This document shows, piece by piece, positions 35,740 to 46,955 of a DNA stretch of 64,000 nucleotides. Each line of letters begins with the position of its first letter. Position 1 is the stretch's first letter. The position numbers were made by a program, and so were the translations under genes. Below the pieces are notes generated by a model. It had not been told where the DNA came from, ran no database searches, and worked only from the letters and a program-made list of their open reading frames with translations. Source of the stretch: Zygaena filipendulae (lineage: Eukaryota; Arthropoda; Insecta; Lepidoptera; Zygaenidae); assembly GCA_907165275.2 (NCBI GenBank), contig OU015653.1:14476001-14540000 (forward strand), given 5' to 3'.

Positions 35740-37018
35740 GTTGAATTATTATATGTAGGTATAACTTACGGACGAATATGTATACACATAGTAATAACAG
35801 AACTATAGTGAGGATTTATCTACAAGTATCTTTACGGTTCGGAAAATAAGTGACCGAATTAATTCATGGCATATCACTGTTGAAAATATTTCACTGCGAC
35901 CAGCAAAATTCCCAATTTCCAACGTATTTCCATTTTAACAGAGGCGTTGTATTTAAAATGTCATCGGCCAAGTTTCGACAACAAATCCAAGTCTTACGAT
36001 GTCATCGGACACGGGCAGAGACTTAATAGGGATAGATTTATTAAAGTAAAATTAACGTTTTGCATCGTTTAAGTTCACAATCACTTACCTGATGCTGAGT
36101 TACTGTCCCTTTCGGCAGAGCATGCAAGATACCAATGGGTAAACCAACTTGTTCAATGTTTGTCTGTTTTTTCTTGTGTGCTGTGCTGGAATAAATGTAG
36201 TTTTCTTTCATTCTTTCTTTCAATCATATCAATCGGTAGAAGATCACTTTTTTCAATACATTTAAATAACAACAATTTTCGTGTTAATTATTGAAATTGA
36301 AAATTGAATTTAAATTGAGAGAAAGATTAGAGGGGCTATTATGGAACTTTTATTTCTATAATTTTTCGGTTGCATTAAAAAACATGGCGGTGTTGCAATT
36401 TGAATATGCACGTTTTGACACTTACAATATCTAGCAATCAACCAAAATAAACATACTTCAAAACTTTAAGCTGTCTAAACATGATTAATTAATTGAAAAA
36501 TCGCTATTTTTCTTAATGAAACTGAAATATGATTGCAACAAAAGTTAATCGCCCTACAGATAAGTTTTACATTGGATTAGTACAATAAAAAGAATTTCTC
36601 TCACGTAAAACACAAACCTGGAAAAGTATTCAGTTTTACGATTATAACCGCCATTTGTAAAAGTTATTTTCGTGTCCTGAAATCTTTACGAGTATACCTA
36701 AGTGTTTAAAAAAAGGCTTAGTGAAATAGATTTTGTCACGTTCGCAATACTAGTATTTAGTGGAGTTTGGGACGGGTTAGTGAATTTGGTTGGATATTTT
36801 CCCTGAAACTACGTATATTTTGCGAATGCTGACTTGTGTGCTCTAGTTGAATAATTGTTAGTTTTACGGTGCGGGGAGCAAGATAGCTTAAGGAGACCAA
36901 TATTTGCCTACTAAAATAATATAATTGTAAATATAAATAAAAAAAAAATAAAAAAAAATAATATAATTGTAAATATCATTTATGAATTAGAAAGCTTATC
37001 AAGGTTTTTATATCGTAA
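35740..37018. other. unassigned AT-rich stretch
   Basis: No supported gene. A duplicated ATATAATTGTAAATAT flanks an A-rich run at 36917-36977, suggesting a short retroposed insertion with target duplication. Confidence 0.35.
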
Positions 37019-37180
37019 CTAGCTGTCCCCCGCGGTTTCATATGCGGTAATTTCGGAATTCCCGCGGGAATTCCGGGATAATACCTGCACGTAAACCTTC
37101 CTTATGAATCTTTGGTGAAAACCGCATGAAAATCCGTTGCGTAGTTTTAAAGATCTAAGCATACATACACAGCAGAATTT
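37019..37180 (-). mobile_element. Helitron-like element (H21)
   Basis: CTAGCTGTCCCCCGCGGTTT and GGAATTCCCGCGGGAATTCC, then an interior of the second-subfamily type (GAAAACCGCATGAAAATCCG). Confidence 0.5.
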
Positions 37181-37217
37181 TTTAAAGAATTTTTATTTTC
37201 GTGTTTATAATTTATTA

Positions 37218-37410
37218 CTAGCAGTTCCGCGTGGTTTCACTCATGTTAATTTTGGAGTTTCGGTGAGAATCCTGCGATAAAAATTACCCTATGTCCTTCT
37301 CTGTACTCCCAACAACATGCATGAAAAATTTCATGATAATCGGTTGAGTAGTTAGGGCGTGAAAGCGTAACAAACAAATAAACTCACTCAGATTTATAAT
37401 AGTAAGGATA
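37218..37410 (-). mobile_element. Helitron-like element (H22)
   Basis: Minus copy with GCAGTTCCGCGTGGTTTCAC, AATTACCCTATGTCC, ATGATAATCGGTTGAGTAG and a 5' ATTTATAATAGTAAGGAT. Confidence 0.55.
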
Positions 37411-39819
37411 GCTTTTTTGTAGATAGGCCTTAAATTGTGGGCCTCAATTTATCCCTTAAAATTTTGCATTAATTGTATACCTAGTTGTAAAAAAAATATA
37501 CCTACTACCATATAAGTAGAATTTTTTTCAAGTTTCAAACCCATTAGGCATTGAAAGTGGTCAATCCACACAGTTATTTTACATGCTCCGATGTGCTGCC
37601 AAAGAGCTTGTAGTGTTAAAAGCTATTCCAGTGCTTCGAAGCGGCTCCCATCTGGGGCTTGAAATGTTTGAAGCAGCTAATGGTTTGCCTGTGGAGGCGG
37701 CTTTTACTTCGCTGTTTAAAAGGCTGATTATAATACATATTTAGAACCCATTTCAACTCTACCATGCAGACCGTCATTAATCTTGATTTTGTTTTTTAAA
37801 TTTTCACGAATAATGGAGCTTCCCAGTCGTTTTTATAATATAGACATATTACAGGTCACTCATTAACTAAACACAAAATATCGAAATCTACTTGACCAAT
37901 AAAACTGAAATTTGTCAGCAATAGATAGTTTTAGAAAGAAGTCAGTCAAGCACAGATTTGTCTCAGTTTTCGCGAGAACAGTCAAGTGAATACAGGTAAA
38001 ACCACAGGGACCAGCAAGTAATTGATGATAATTAAGGAGCAGCTAGGATCGGTTACGCTCAGTGATCGGTGCGTTTGGATCACACGACGTAAAGCGTGGG
38101 TTCGTGTTTTAAACATTTTTATCCCGTATTTTATTAGAGAACTACTTACGTTACCCGCGGCTCCACTCGCATGCAGTTTCTGAACTGACGTGGGTGGTAA
38201 AAGAGAGACGGAGAGAAATCAATTAGACCGAAGAGGTTTCGGTCGCCCATCGTTGCCCGAAGGAAAGGATAACTATGTTGGCGACAAAATATCAGTGACC
38301 AGCAGGCACAGTAACCGACCTTGCATGGTGTCAATAATGTGGCAAACTACGGGAGAGTACACTGATCAAATATGGTGCCCAACCGAACACCGGTGACAGA
38401 AATAATTATGAGTGATGAACAATCTTCGGTGGGGAACTTCTCGGTCGCAAACTTTACCGAACAAGCCCCAATTTAACTCTCAGGGTAAAGAAGAGAGAGT
38501 TTTTTTCAAAACACCTTTTAACGTTGAAACCGTACTTAGAGGTAAATAATTACGAATGAAGTTATTCGAGCAAACATTTGTTTATGTTCGTGACATCAAA
38601 GAGATCGCAATGTTGTTGAATACACTCGTCTACCCGCTCGCGCTCGCGCCCCGCCCGCGCCCCGCGTGGGTAGTGTGGTGGGCGATGCTCCACTGGACAC
38701 GTCAGGGGCGCAGCATTGGCCTAATCGACGAGGGAAAATCGATCGATTCTCTTTAACGTACATTTAATGCTATCGCTAACATATTGAACTGTCTGACTAC
38801 AGATTTTTGTCGCACGCGTCCTTTTTATAGGCAGGACTTGCTGTGCCCGCGGCGAGTTTTAAATTCAAGTCGGAACTCATGATTTTTTTGAAATGGAAAA
38901 ACCTAGGTTCTGAGAATTACAAAACAGAACAATAAAATTCGTATCTTTTGTATAACAAAACAATATAGAAGATTAAGTTTTATTTTTCAAGTAATAGTAT
39001 AATATCAAATTTGTTCATGAAAACATCGTGATACAAAGTGTTCCTGGGGCAAACCCTAAATTCAGGAGTGAAATTCTAGCAGAGGTCTATATGGATACGA
39101 GAAAACCTAAACTATGGGGACCTAAACTAAACTAATAAGTACAAAATATCATTAAATACATTACGTAATTCGTAGGTATACAAGTAAATGTATAGCATGA
39201 AAAATTCATTGCAAATTTGCTTCCGTATTCGTTTTACAAATTAGCAAAATCCACAATCTGACTTCGTGAAACATAAAACATTTTCCCAATTTTGGTCTCC
39301 ACATGTCGTGTGGTCGTAAAATTCATGTCCAACTAGAATCTCTCGTCTAAATGCCTCGGCCTCATTAGGCTAATTACACACACCCAAATCTCGAACGATT
39401 CGCTCCAGATGTTATCTATTCCGGCGTCCATCAGGTTCTGTCCACTTCGACACCAATGGACTTCTCTCACATAAGAAACGCTAAATTTTACGTTATGTAC
39501 TCATATAAAATGTTCTTTGAAATGATTAATATATCTTTTCCCTTAATCTTATTCTGTTGCAGCATCTAATTTTCTTCCAGTACACGAATGAATAAAGATG
39601 TCTCACTTGATAAAATTGATGGATTACGTTCACAGTTACAACGTTATAATGTAACAAAAACCTTTTTGCAAGAATGTAGATCTTTTTCTCCGCATAAGCA
39701 CGTCTCAGATGTTTGTTATAAAGATGTAAGTAATTTGAATGGAATTCGGTACACAAGTGAATTCTGATTCAATAGCACATCCTTAAAGCCGTTCAGGTAG
39801 CGTCGTACAATATATCAAC
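37411..39819. other. unassigned stretch
   Basis: No supported gene. A CpG/GC-rich patch lies at 38.63-38.71 kb (runs of CGCCCCGCCCGCGC). Near 38.04-38.12 kb a weak A/B-box pair suggests an old SINE. Confidence 0.35.
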
Positions 39820-40130
39820 ATGTTACCGTGTTACAATAACAAAGAGGGGGGAGGGCCGGGTGAAGAAACTTGTAGCAGAAATCACGGATCCAGCACGTCA
39901 ACGGAAATAATCTCGAAAACAGGATCCGGGGATTCGGTTGGGGATTCTAGGCCGGAGTCGGCGTCGCCTCGCCGGATCGGCGCCGGCCGAGATTTGTGTT
40001 TAGAAAATGTCGAGCTTATATACAACCAAGGTACCGAAGCTTTTAACATTATCAGCTCCAGTTTTTGTGTCGTCTGCCTCGTCGCGAATATTACTACGTC
40101 GAACGTCATATCGATCAAAGATATCATGTG
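39820..40130 (+). CDS. candidate coding exon, unidentified
   Basis: An open plus-strand frame starts at ATG 39820 and passes through a GC-rich Ser/Gly/Arg-rich segment (motif S-T-S-T-E-I-I-S then S-P-R-R-I-G-A-G-R). A possible donor (CAAG then GTACCG) is at about 40030. The frame runs on into AT-rich sequence and a repeat, so only the first ~70 codons could be exon. No family recognised. Confidence 0.2.
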
Positions 40131-40194
40131 TCTAATATTTTTTCTTGATTACGTTACCGGAAAAATGGACTTTACCTACTACTACTACTTTATT

Positions 40195-40560
40195 TTTACC
40201 CGACTTCAAAAAGGAGGAGGTCGTCAATTCCGATGTTTGTATTTTTTTTTATGTATGTTCGGGCACAACTCCGTCATTATATTGACGGATTTGCAAAATC
40301 CTTTTTTTGTTTGAAATGGGTGTATTCCGAAATGGTTACATTAAAATTTCATGTGGATCTGATTAATAATTTCGGAGACAGATAACGAAACTAGAAATTG
40401 GTTCAATTTTTTTTGTTAAAATTTTGCATATCTTACCTCCAGCACAGTTTTACTCGCATCAATGTGTTTCTCAAAAATACTGAAGCTTCCTATAAGATTT
40501 TTTTTAAATCAGTTGAATAGTCTTAGAGGTTATCGATTACACACAAACAAACATACAAAA
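40195..40560 (+). mobile_element. fragment related to the fold-back composite family
   Basis: Begins ACCCGACTTCAAAAAGGAGG, then a T run, then ATGTATGTTCGGGCACAACT. This is the reversed terminal module of 10632-11915 in a different subfamily, ending near ACACAAACAAACATAC. Confidence 0.45.
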
Positions 40561-40735
40561 AACCAAATTTCTTTATAAAATTAGTATGCCTACATATTTC
40601 CTTTTGGGCGCAAACACAACCAGTCCTTCGTAACCGGTTTTTATGATCACATCCATGAGTAAAAGAAGATGAGTAATATTAATGTTTCTAAAGACGAATA
40701 ATATCATAGAGCTAATAATTAATGTGTTTTCCATC

Positions 40736-40990
40736 TTAAAATTTCAGTAAGTTTAAACGTTCCTCAACATAAAAACTATTTGGATAAGCCATCTCTGCCT
40801 GCACCAACAAATCCACGAATCGAGTTTGAGATCCATCGGTGTTTGAGGCCGTGCGCCGTAAGCTCGCTAGTATTAACAAACCAATCAACCCGCAGCCCAC
40901 CACTCTCCTTTTAGTAACTGGAAAACACTGGTTTAGCTTGACCGTACTAGCTTTAGAGTTTTCTCTCTGTTTTTTTAAAGTTGTGTGCAT
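40736..40990 (-). CDS. candidate small membrane protein ORF
   Basis: 84-residue frame with a basic N-terminal half, one hydrophobic stretch (V-V-G-C-G-L-I-G-L-L-I-L-A-S-L), and a polar C-terminus ending L-N-L-L-K-F. It looks more protein-like than its neighbours but is not recognised and has no visible promoter or poly(A) signal. It may be chance. Confidence 0.2.
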   Translation of the reverse strand: MHTTLKKQRENSKASTVKLNQCFPVTKRRVVGCGLIGLLILASLRRTASNTDGSQTRFVDLLVQAEMAYPNSFYVEERLNLLKF

Positions 40991-41860
40991 CGGATTTTTG
41001 TGGGTTACTTGTTTATTTCTCAGTTCGTGTGATTGTATATGTGGTTAATATATTTCTTCGTCATCTGGATTAAGCATTATAATAAAACCATAGATAGATA
41101 CCAACTATAGACAGATGTTTATGTTGAATTACATAAATTCATTAGAAAATTATGTAAGTGTTCTGTGACCTTAATATTATTTAGCGAAATCCAAACACTG
41201 TTGAAATAATATCTTTTACAAGAAAAATTAAACATTCTCTTCATAGTCTCACTAAAATATACTTAAGTTTAATTTCATCGCATTCGGGTCACGGAAAAAA
41301 AATTCATCAATTCTGTAGCGCTGCAGATAAAGTTATATCTTGTGTTTATCTCGCACACGAAGTCGAAGGCAAAAGCTAGATAGCTGACATAAAAAAAAAT
41401 GTGATCTATGTAATCCATCACAACACATTACATTAAATGTTAATAGAAAAAGATCATATATATCTGTAATACCAGCAAAAAGCATATTAATGGACGGAAC
41501 AAAAAGGCGATGCGCTTTGTATGTGATTTTCAATATTTCCAATGTTAGGTTTTTTATTCTATACTTATATCTCGGACGGAGATCAAAAAGCCGGCTCGCT
41601 TCAAAGGGTCAGAGATAAAGCTCTAATGAAATTGGTTTCGGTCTACATAAAGATAACTGAGGATTAACCTAAAAGTGTGTACGTCTGCAATCCTATCGAC
41701 CCTTGTATAAATAAACATGGGCGGGACGGTTCTCACCCTGTTAGCTCAAACAGGTGGAAAACTTAATTTTTGTACGAACGTAATTTTTGAATTAGTTTTT
41801 TACCAAATTATGTATTTTATGACTCATTCCCTTGCTAGACTTCAGTCAAATCTGATCTAA

Positions 41861-42190
41861 ATAGGGATGTTGACTACTTTTGAAAATCAAAATTCTAGTT
41901 AGTCCGTCAGTTAGAAAATAGAAAAACAATAGACACGTATTTTTTGCTTTTTCAAATAAATTAAAATATACAGAGATAAAGCGCATTAAAGTTTAGGGTG
42001 AGGGGGTGGTCACGTCAGTAACCGATAAAACCGCCATACAAACTGTCCGAATAGTGACGTCACGCGAAATTTCAACTCAATATATCGCCGTTATTTTTTG
42101 ATTACATAAAAAAAGAAAAAAATACGTGTCCAATATTTTTTAATAATCTACAAGACGGACTAAAAAATAAAAATTAGTCCACATGCCCAT
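41861..42190 (+). mobile_element. CRE-MITE copy F
   Basis: Full-length plus copy. The first palindrome is mutated to TCACGTCA (42010-42017) and the second is intact at 42055-42062. Ends ATAGGGATGTTGACTA and TTAGTCCACATGCCCAT. Confidence 0.8.
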
Positions 42191-42624
42191 TATGGATTCT
42201 TAAAATTTAAATAAATTATTCTGAACCAAACTTATATTACATACTTTTAATTTAGGTATCTAACGAGTTAGCCGAATATCACAATACCCCTCCTTAACTT
42301 GACATAGTTAACTCGAGAATCTTCTTTCTTCAATTTGGGGAGTTAAATAAAATATTGCCATTATTATAATTTTATTCATAAACACCTATACGTTGTGTTT
42401 GCGAATTTCAAAGAAACCATCGAAGTAGTAAATCTTGGGACTGATCCACTCCGGGACCTCATCAATTCAAGTTTGACTTCAATGAAGCGCCCCAACATTG
42501 GGGACGTTTGGTTAAATAACAGCTTCTATTAATTATCAGTAGCGCCAGCACAGAGGTTGAAAGGCGCTTTCGAATTGATTTATCGTGAAGAGTGTTGGTG
42601 TTATGGTTTGCGTACACTGCTAAC

Positions 42625-42693
42625 TAAGCTGTTCTCCGCAGTTTCACTCGCATTAATTCGAAGTTTCCGCGGGAATCCCGGGATAGAAATATC
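42625..42693 (-). mobile_element. Helitron-like 3' end cut by the LINE
   Basis: AAGCTGTTCTCCGCAGTTTC and TTTCCGCGGGAATCCCGGGA are the family 3' end. It stops abruptly at the LINE's heptamer tail, so the LINE inserted into it or next to it. Confidence 0.5.
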
Positions 42694-42699
42694 TTGAAG

Positions 42700-42741
42700 T
42701 TCAAAGTTCAAAGTTCAAAGTTCAAAGTTCAAAGTTCAAAG
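42700..42741 (-). repeat. (TTCAAAG)6 LINE terminal repeat
   Basis: Six perfect 7-bp units on the plus strand, at the 3' terminus of the minus-strand LINE. Confidence 0.9.
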
Positions 42742-43018
42742 TTTTTATTGGTAAACATGTTTACAGGTCATTAAGAGAAAATAAAAATAATGATAGTACA
42801 TTGTACACACAGAGTTCACACCTGTAATCTCTCGCAACATCTTTGTAAGAGGAAACTATTAATAATAATAATAACAATAACTAATAATTTTTTTTTAATA
42901 TTGTCAAATAATAATAAATCCATTTAATAAAATTGGTCATTAAATCGTATACCTATAATAAATAAATGTAACATAGAAGACAAAAAATCTTCGTGACAAG
43001 ATATGTAAAAAATAATAA

Positions 43019-44725
43019 TTATAAATTCATAAACTCGTCATAAGAGTAAAAGGACTGCTCGATTAACCAGCGTTTTAGTCGTCCCTTAAAACAGTTGAGA
43101 CTCGGTGCAGTCACTATGCAATCAGGTAATCTATTGTAGACAGTGGGGCCCATGACGTGTGTTAGTTTACTAGATTTGGCCATGGTGTGTGGTACAGGCG
43201 CAAGTCTGTCAGCGCCGCGCGTGCCATAGGGGTGTATGTCGCTGTGCTTTTTATACAGATCCTCGTTCGTTCTCACATACACTGCTACTTGTTGGATAAC
43301 AATGGAAGGCAATGTCAGGATGCCCAGTTGCACAAAATATGGTCTGGCAGATTTGTCTTGGGAAATCTGGACAATAGCCCGAACTGCGCGCTTTTGCATG
43401 CGGAAAGCTCGCTGCCAATCTGCAGCGCGCCCCCACAGCTCGGCGCCATACTGCAGCAGCGAGTGGGCAGTTGCGAAGTAGCAAGCGCGGGCCGCATCCA
43501 CCGACACCACGCAGGATACACGTTTTAGCGCGAAGCACGCACTGCCCAGTTTACCACATAGTTTATCTATATGGGTCGACCATGCCATGCCTCTGTCTAT
43601 CTCGAACCCTAGGAATGTCGTGCTTTCCAATAGATCTAGCTTACAATTATCCACAATCACCGTAAGCTGTCGGGAGGGGCGGCCTGATAGAGAGAAGTGT
43701 ATAAAGTGAGTTTTTTTGATGTTTAGAGCTAAGCCGTTCAATTTAAACCACTCAACAAGCCGAGAAGCGGTGTCGTTCATTTTTTGATCAAGACATTCAA
43801 GGGATGGGGCCGTCACCATGGCAGCCACATCATCGGCATATATGAATATGTCTGCCATTGCTACAGCGTCAGGCAGATCATTCAACAGTAATGAGAACAG
43901 TATGTTGGACACCGATGAGCCTTGGGCGACACCCATCGTCGATGTGAGGGGGTCTGATTTTACATCACCTCCAGCCACAATCTGCGATCTATCGTACATC
44001 ATGTCAGTGAACATATCGCATGCCTTCCCGACTATACCATAGTAACTTAGTTTTCTTCGGATTACTGCGTGATCGGCGACGTCAAATGCCTTTGAGAGGT
44101 CGCAGCATATCATTGCAATCTGCTGCTTCTGCTCTCGAGCAGACATGACAAAACGCACAACCTCACGGGCTAGTGACGTCGTCGACCTCCCTTCACGGTA
44201 TGCGAATTGACGGTCAGACAGGACCTTTGTGGACGCTAGAAAGGCGGTTAGTCTTGAGCTGAGACCGTTCTCTAAGACTTTAGCTATAGCCGGAATTATA
44301 GATATTGGTCTATATCCATTCATGTCATCTCGTTTACCTTTACCTTTGAAGACAGGCGATACTCTGCTGATCTTAAGCGGCTTTGGGTATACTCCTTCTT
44401 TTAGACAGCTATTATATAGAAGGGCAAGAATTGGGGCTAATGGAATTATAGCTGATTTTAGCATCTCCATCGAAACGCCATAAATATCTTTGGTGGACTT
44501 TGCAGGTATTCGCTTTGTCACAATTTCAAAAATTTCGAAGGCGGTGAAAGGCTGGAGTCTTATTGAGCGGTCAGTAGGTTTGATTGCAGCAGCCAACGCG
44601 CAGCACGCGGCTTCCACGTCAGCACCAGGAGCGCCACACGACATAGCAGCATTTAAGAAGCATTGATTCATTGCATTGACGGCCTCAGTTGGCGAATTGT
44701 ATTTAATTCCGTTAGGATCCTTCAC
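43019..44725 (-). pseudogene. LINE reverse transcriptase (ORF2 C-terminal part)
   Basis: 568 residues from a GTG codon; the frame is open further upstream to the frameshift. RT core in order: G-Y-R-P-I-S (137-142), C-D-L-S-K-A-F-D with catalytic Asp near 209, V-A-Q-G-S near 266-270 and F-I-Y-A-D-D-V with the catalytic pair near 298-299. The thumb and a C-terminal extension follow to the stop at 43019. The catalytic motifs are intact. It would copy element RNA at nicked target DNA. It is classed as a pseudogene because the ORF is split from its endonuclease and 5'-truncated. Many antisense and shifted frames here are shadows. Confidence 0.85.
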
Positions 44726-44816
44726 GACATCTGTAAAGTTAACTAGGTTTTGGTTGTTTGATTTACCTCTTTCTTTATTGACAATCTTCCATAGAGTTTT
44801 TGAAGCGTTTTTACTA

Positions 44817-45800
44817 CTAGTTATAAGGTTCTCGTAGTAAGTACTTACACTTAGCCTTTTTAATCAAAATGTCATACTTAATATTAAAGTCATCAGCCAA
44901 TAATTGCAGGGAAATGTCATTAGGAAATATTAAAATTAATTTATTGATGTCAAACAGTATATTTTTAATCATTTTAACGTCATGTGTTACCCATGACGAA
45001 TCAATTTTTTTCACCTTTTTTTTTAAGGGGAAACATATGTCTTGTTTGTTGTTAATTATATTGACGAGGGCTTGTGACAACATGAGTGACGATGTGTTAA
45101 GTTTAATAATATGGGACCAATCTATGCTGTCAAGGGACGCCACAAAGTTGGCACGATTTGAGCTGGACATGTCCTTGACCAGATATTGTGTCTGTGGTTT
45201 GCGGATATTTTTTGAACATTTTAATTCGGCTCTGATCGCAAGGTGGTCACTTAAATTCGTAATAACAGGCTGCGTGACTACAGAACTATCGGGCAGGTTG
45301 GTGTGCACGTGGTCGAGACTAGTTGCGGAGTATGATGTTATACGTGTTGGAAAGTTTACCATATTAGACATACCATGAGCTGATAACAGATCACTCAGGT
45401 TTTTGCACTCGGGCGTCATATTATCTAAGAAATCAATATTAAGGTCACCCACTATTACACAATACCTATTTAGTTCGCTGATTTTATCGAGCAATCGTTC
45501 AAAGTTAAATAGAAAATTAGAATGACTAATTAGATTAGTCCTATACAAACATATTACAGTAATCTCGAAATCTATTAGATCCACAGCGGATATTTCACAG
45601 TACTGCTCCACAGAAAGTGAAACAATATCTATATTTTCTAAGTAGTTAACATTATTGCTAACGTAGATGCAAGACCCGCCGTGCACAAATTGTTTCCTGC
45701 AAAAGCTCGATGCTAGTTGGTATCTGTCAATGTTTACACATTTCAACTTAGAATCATTAAGCCAGTGTTCGGTAATTGCTAAGACGTCGCGTTGAATCAT
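44817..45800 (-). pseudogene. LINE apurinic/apyrimidinic-type endonuclease (partial)
   Basis: 327 residues. Visible APE-family motifs: I-T-E-H-W-L with Glu near 11, V-G-D-L-N-I-D near 117-123, S-L-D-H-V near 161-165 and L-S-D-H near 183-186. The first strand carrying the N-terminal Asn motif is absent, so the copy is 5' truncated. The frame ends at a TAG just after a duplicated TTAC-like 4-bp insertion near 44835-44846; beyond it the RT frame is open in the shifted phase. In an intact element this domain nicks target DNA to prime reverse transcription. Confidence 0.8.
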
Positions 45801-46454
45801 GTTTTAAAAATATTTCCGTTGATTATTTTTTTTAAATAAAGCAAGTATAGGTACGTATATAAATATTGTTTTCAAGCGATATCTCCTACGTCTTTTTTGG
45901 CCCCAACTGAAAATCAACGCTGTAGTTTTGCCATGATATCGTGCTGAGCTGCAGGGGACAAAATTTCTTGGAGAATATAAGTACTAACAATAGCTGTACG
46001 AACAAATAATAATTATGATTTCATATCGTGCTGATTGTTTTATAAAGATAACGATTCAACTCTTATAGGACAAAAATTATGTTGAGTAATTTACGAGCGA
46101 GCGTCGGGACATAAAGATAAAGAAAAGTTTTTTTTTTTTTTTAGAAAAGTTATTTGAACAGTACCTACTATCTAACTTCCATGTATTTTTTAAAATTGGG
46201 ACAAGAAACAAAAGATGTGATTTGTCATAGGAACGCACAAAAGAAATCCAGCGTATTTATTCGCTGTGAAACATTTTATTATTTAAACGGCACTAATTAA
46301 TATTCATTAAATTATTTTATTTCCAGTTTCGTTACGGTAATGTCGTTTCAAAATAGCGCAATCGACCTCCATCTAGCTTTTGCCTTTATGTTCCAGATTT
46401 TGGCTTTATATTGAAGTCAGTTAGTTTCTCTTCATATAGGTATAGCTATAGATT
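45801..46454. other. unassigned stretch between two retroelements
   Basis: No gene seen. GCTGAGCTGCAGGGGACAAA near 45942 resembles repetitive DNA but was not assigned. Confidence 0.35.
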
Positions 46455-46870
46455 AAGGATGTTTCCGAGGTAGTTTATCGGAATGAAGTCGGAGTCGGAG
46501 TCAGAGGCGGTGACAGAAGAGAAATGTTAATGATCATACGTCTTGCGTAGATATTTATTTATTTATTTATTCAAAAGAACGACCAACAAAGCATACACCA
46601 TAACATTGGTAGTGATATCATATTGGATATTATAATAGAAAAATTATGACGCTGCCTCAATTATAGGTTGCCACAGCATGCACGAAATCAGCCACAGTAC
46701 CTCCGATTTAAAAGTGTCGGAGCTGAAATGTCGAAGCTCCGACACTTTTAAATCTGTTTTAAATCTTTTAAGTGCTGAAGCTCGAGGTATACATAATATC
46801 AATCGGAGTCCGAGTTGTCGGAGTCGGAGTCGGAACTCCGATTGACGGATCGAATGTGTAGCAAGCAGTG
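46455..46870 (+). repeat. TCGGAG-rich hairpin element pair with an inserted LINE tail
   Basis: GTCGGAGTCGGAGTCAGAGG near 46490, a (TTTA)n LINE tail at 46550-46630, then a perfect hairpin: 20-bp arms at 46705-46724 and 46735-46754 with a 10-bp loop. TCGGAGTCGGAGTCGGAACT follows at about 46818. Degraded relatives at 60305-60415 and 60735-60855 share these blocks. Confidence 0.55.
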
Positions 46871-46955
46871 TACGCCGACCGGCTAATGTAAGCGGATTGT
46901 GTCTCGCGACCGCCCGCCCGCCCCGCCGCGCGCCGCCCGCCCCGCGCAGCGCCGT
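46871..46955. other. CpG-rich island at the retrotransposon insertion site
   Basis: Dense C/G sequence (CGCCCGCCCGCCCCGCCG). Its last four bases, CCGT, are the left target-site copy. Before the insertion it was continuous with GTCGCGCGGCTTCAGCTCGC near 57530. Confidence 0.55.

Larger units (their letters stand above)
42700..45800 (-). mobile_element. CR1/L2-group non-LTR retrotransposon, 5' truncated
   Basis: About 3.1 kb on the minus strand: partial endonuclease, reverse transcriptase, an AT-rich 3' UTR (43018-42742) and a tail of six TTCAAAG heptamers (42741-42700). A short tandem-repeat tail instead of poly(A) is the hallmark of CR1-type elements. ORF1 and the N-terminal part of the endonuclease are missing. 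A short frameshift near 44835-44846 separates the two frames, so the copy is not functional. Confidence 0.8.

Noticed and set aside
43187..44483. Plus-strand and shifted frames over the LINE reverse transcriptase
   Set aside because: Shadows of the 568-residue RT frame, which carries the catalytic motifs.
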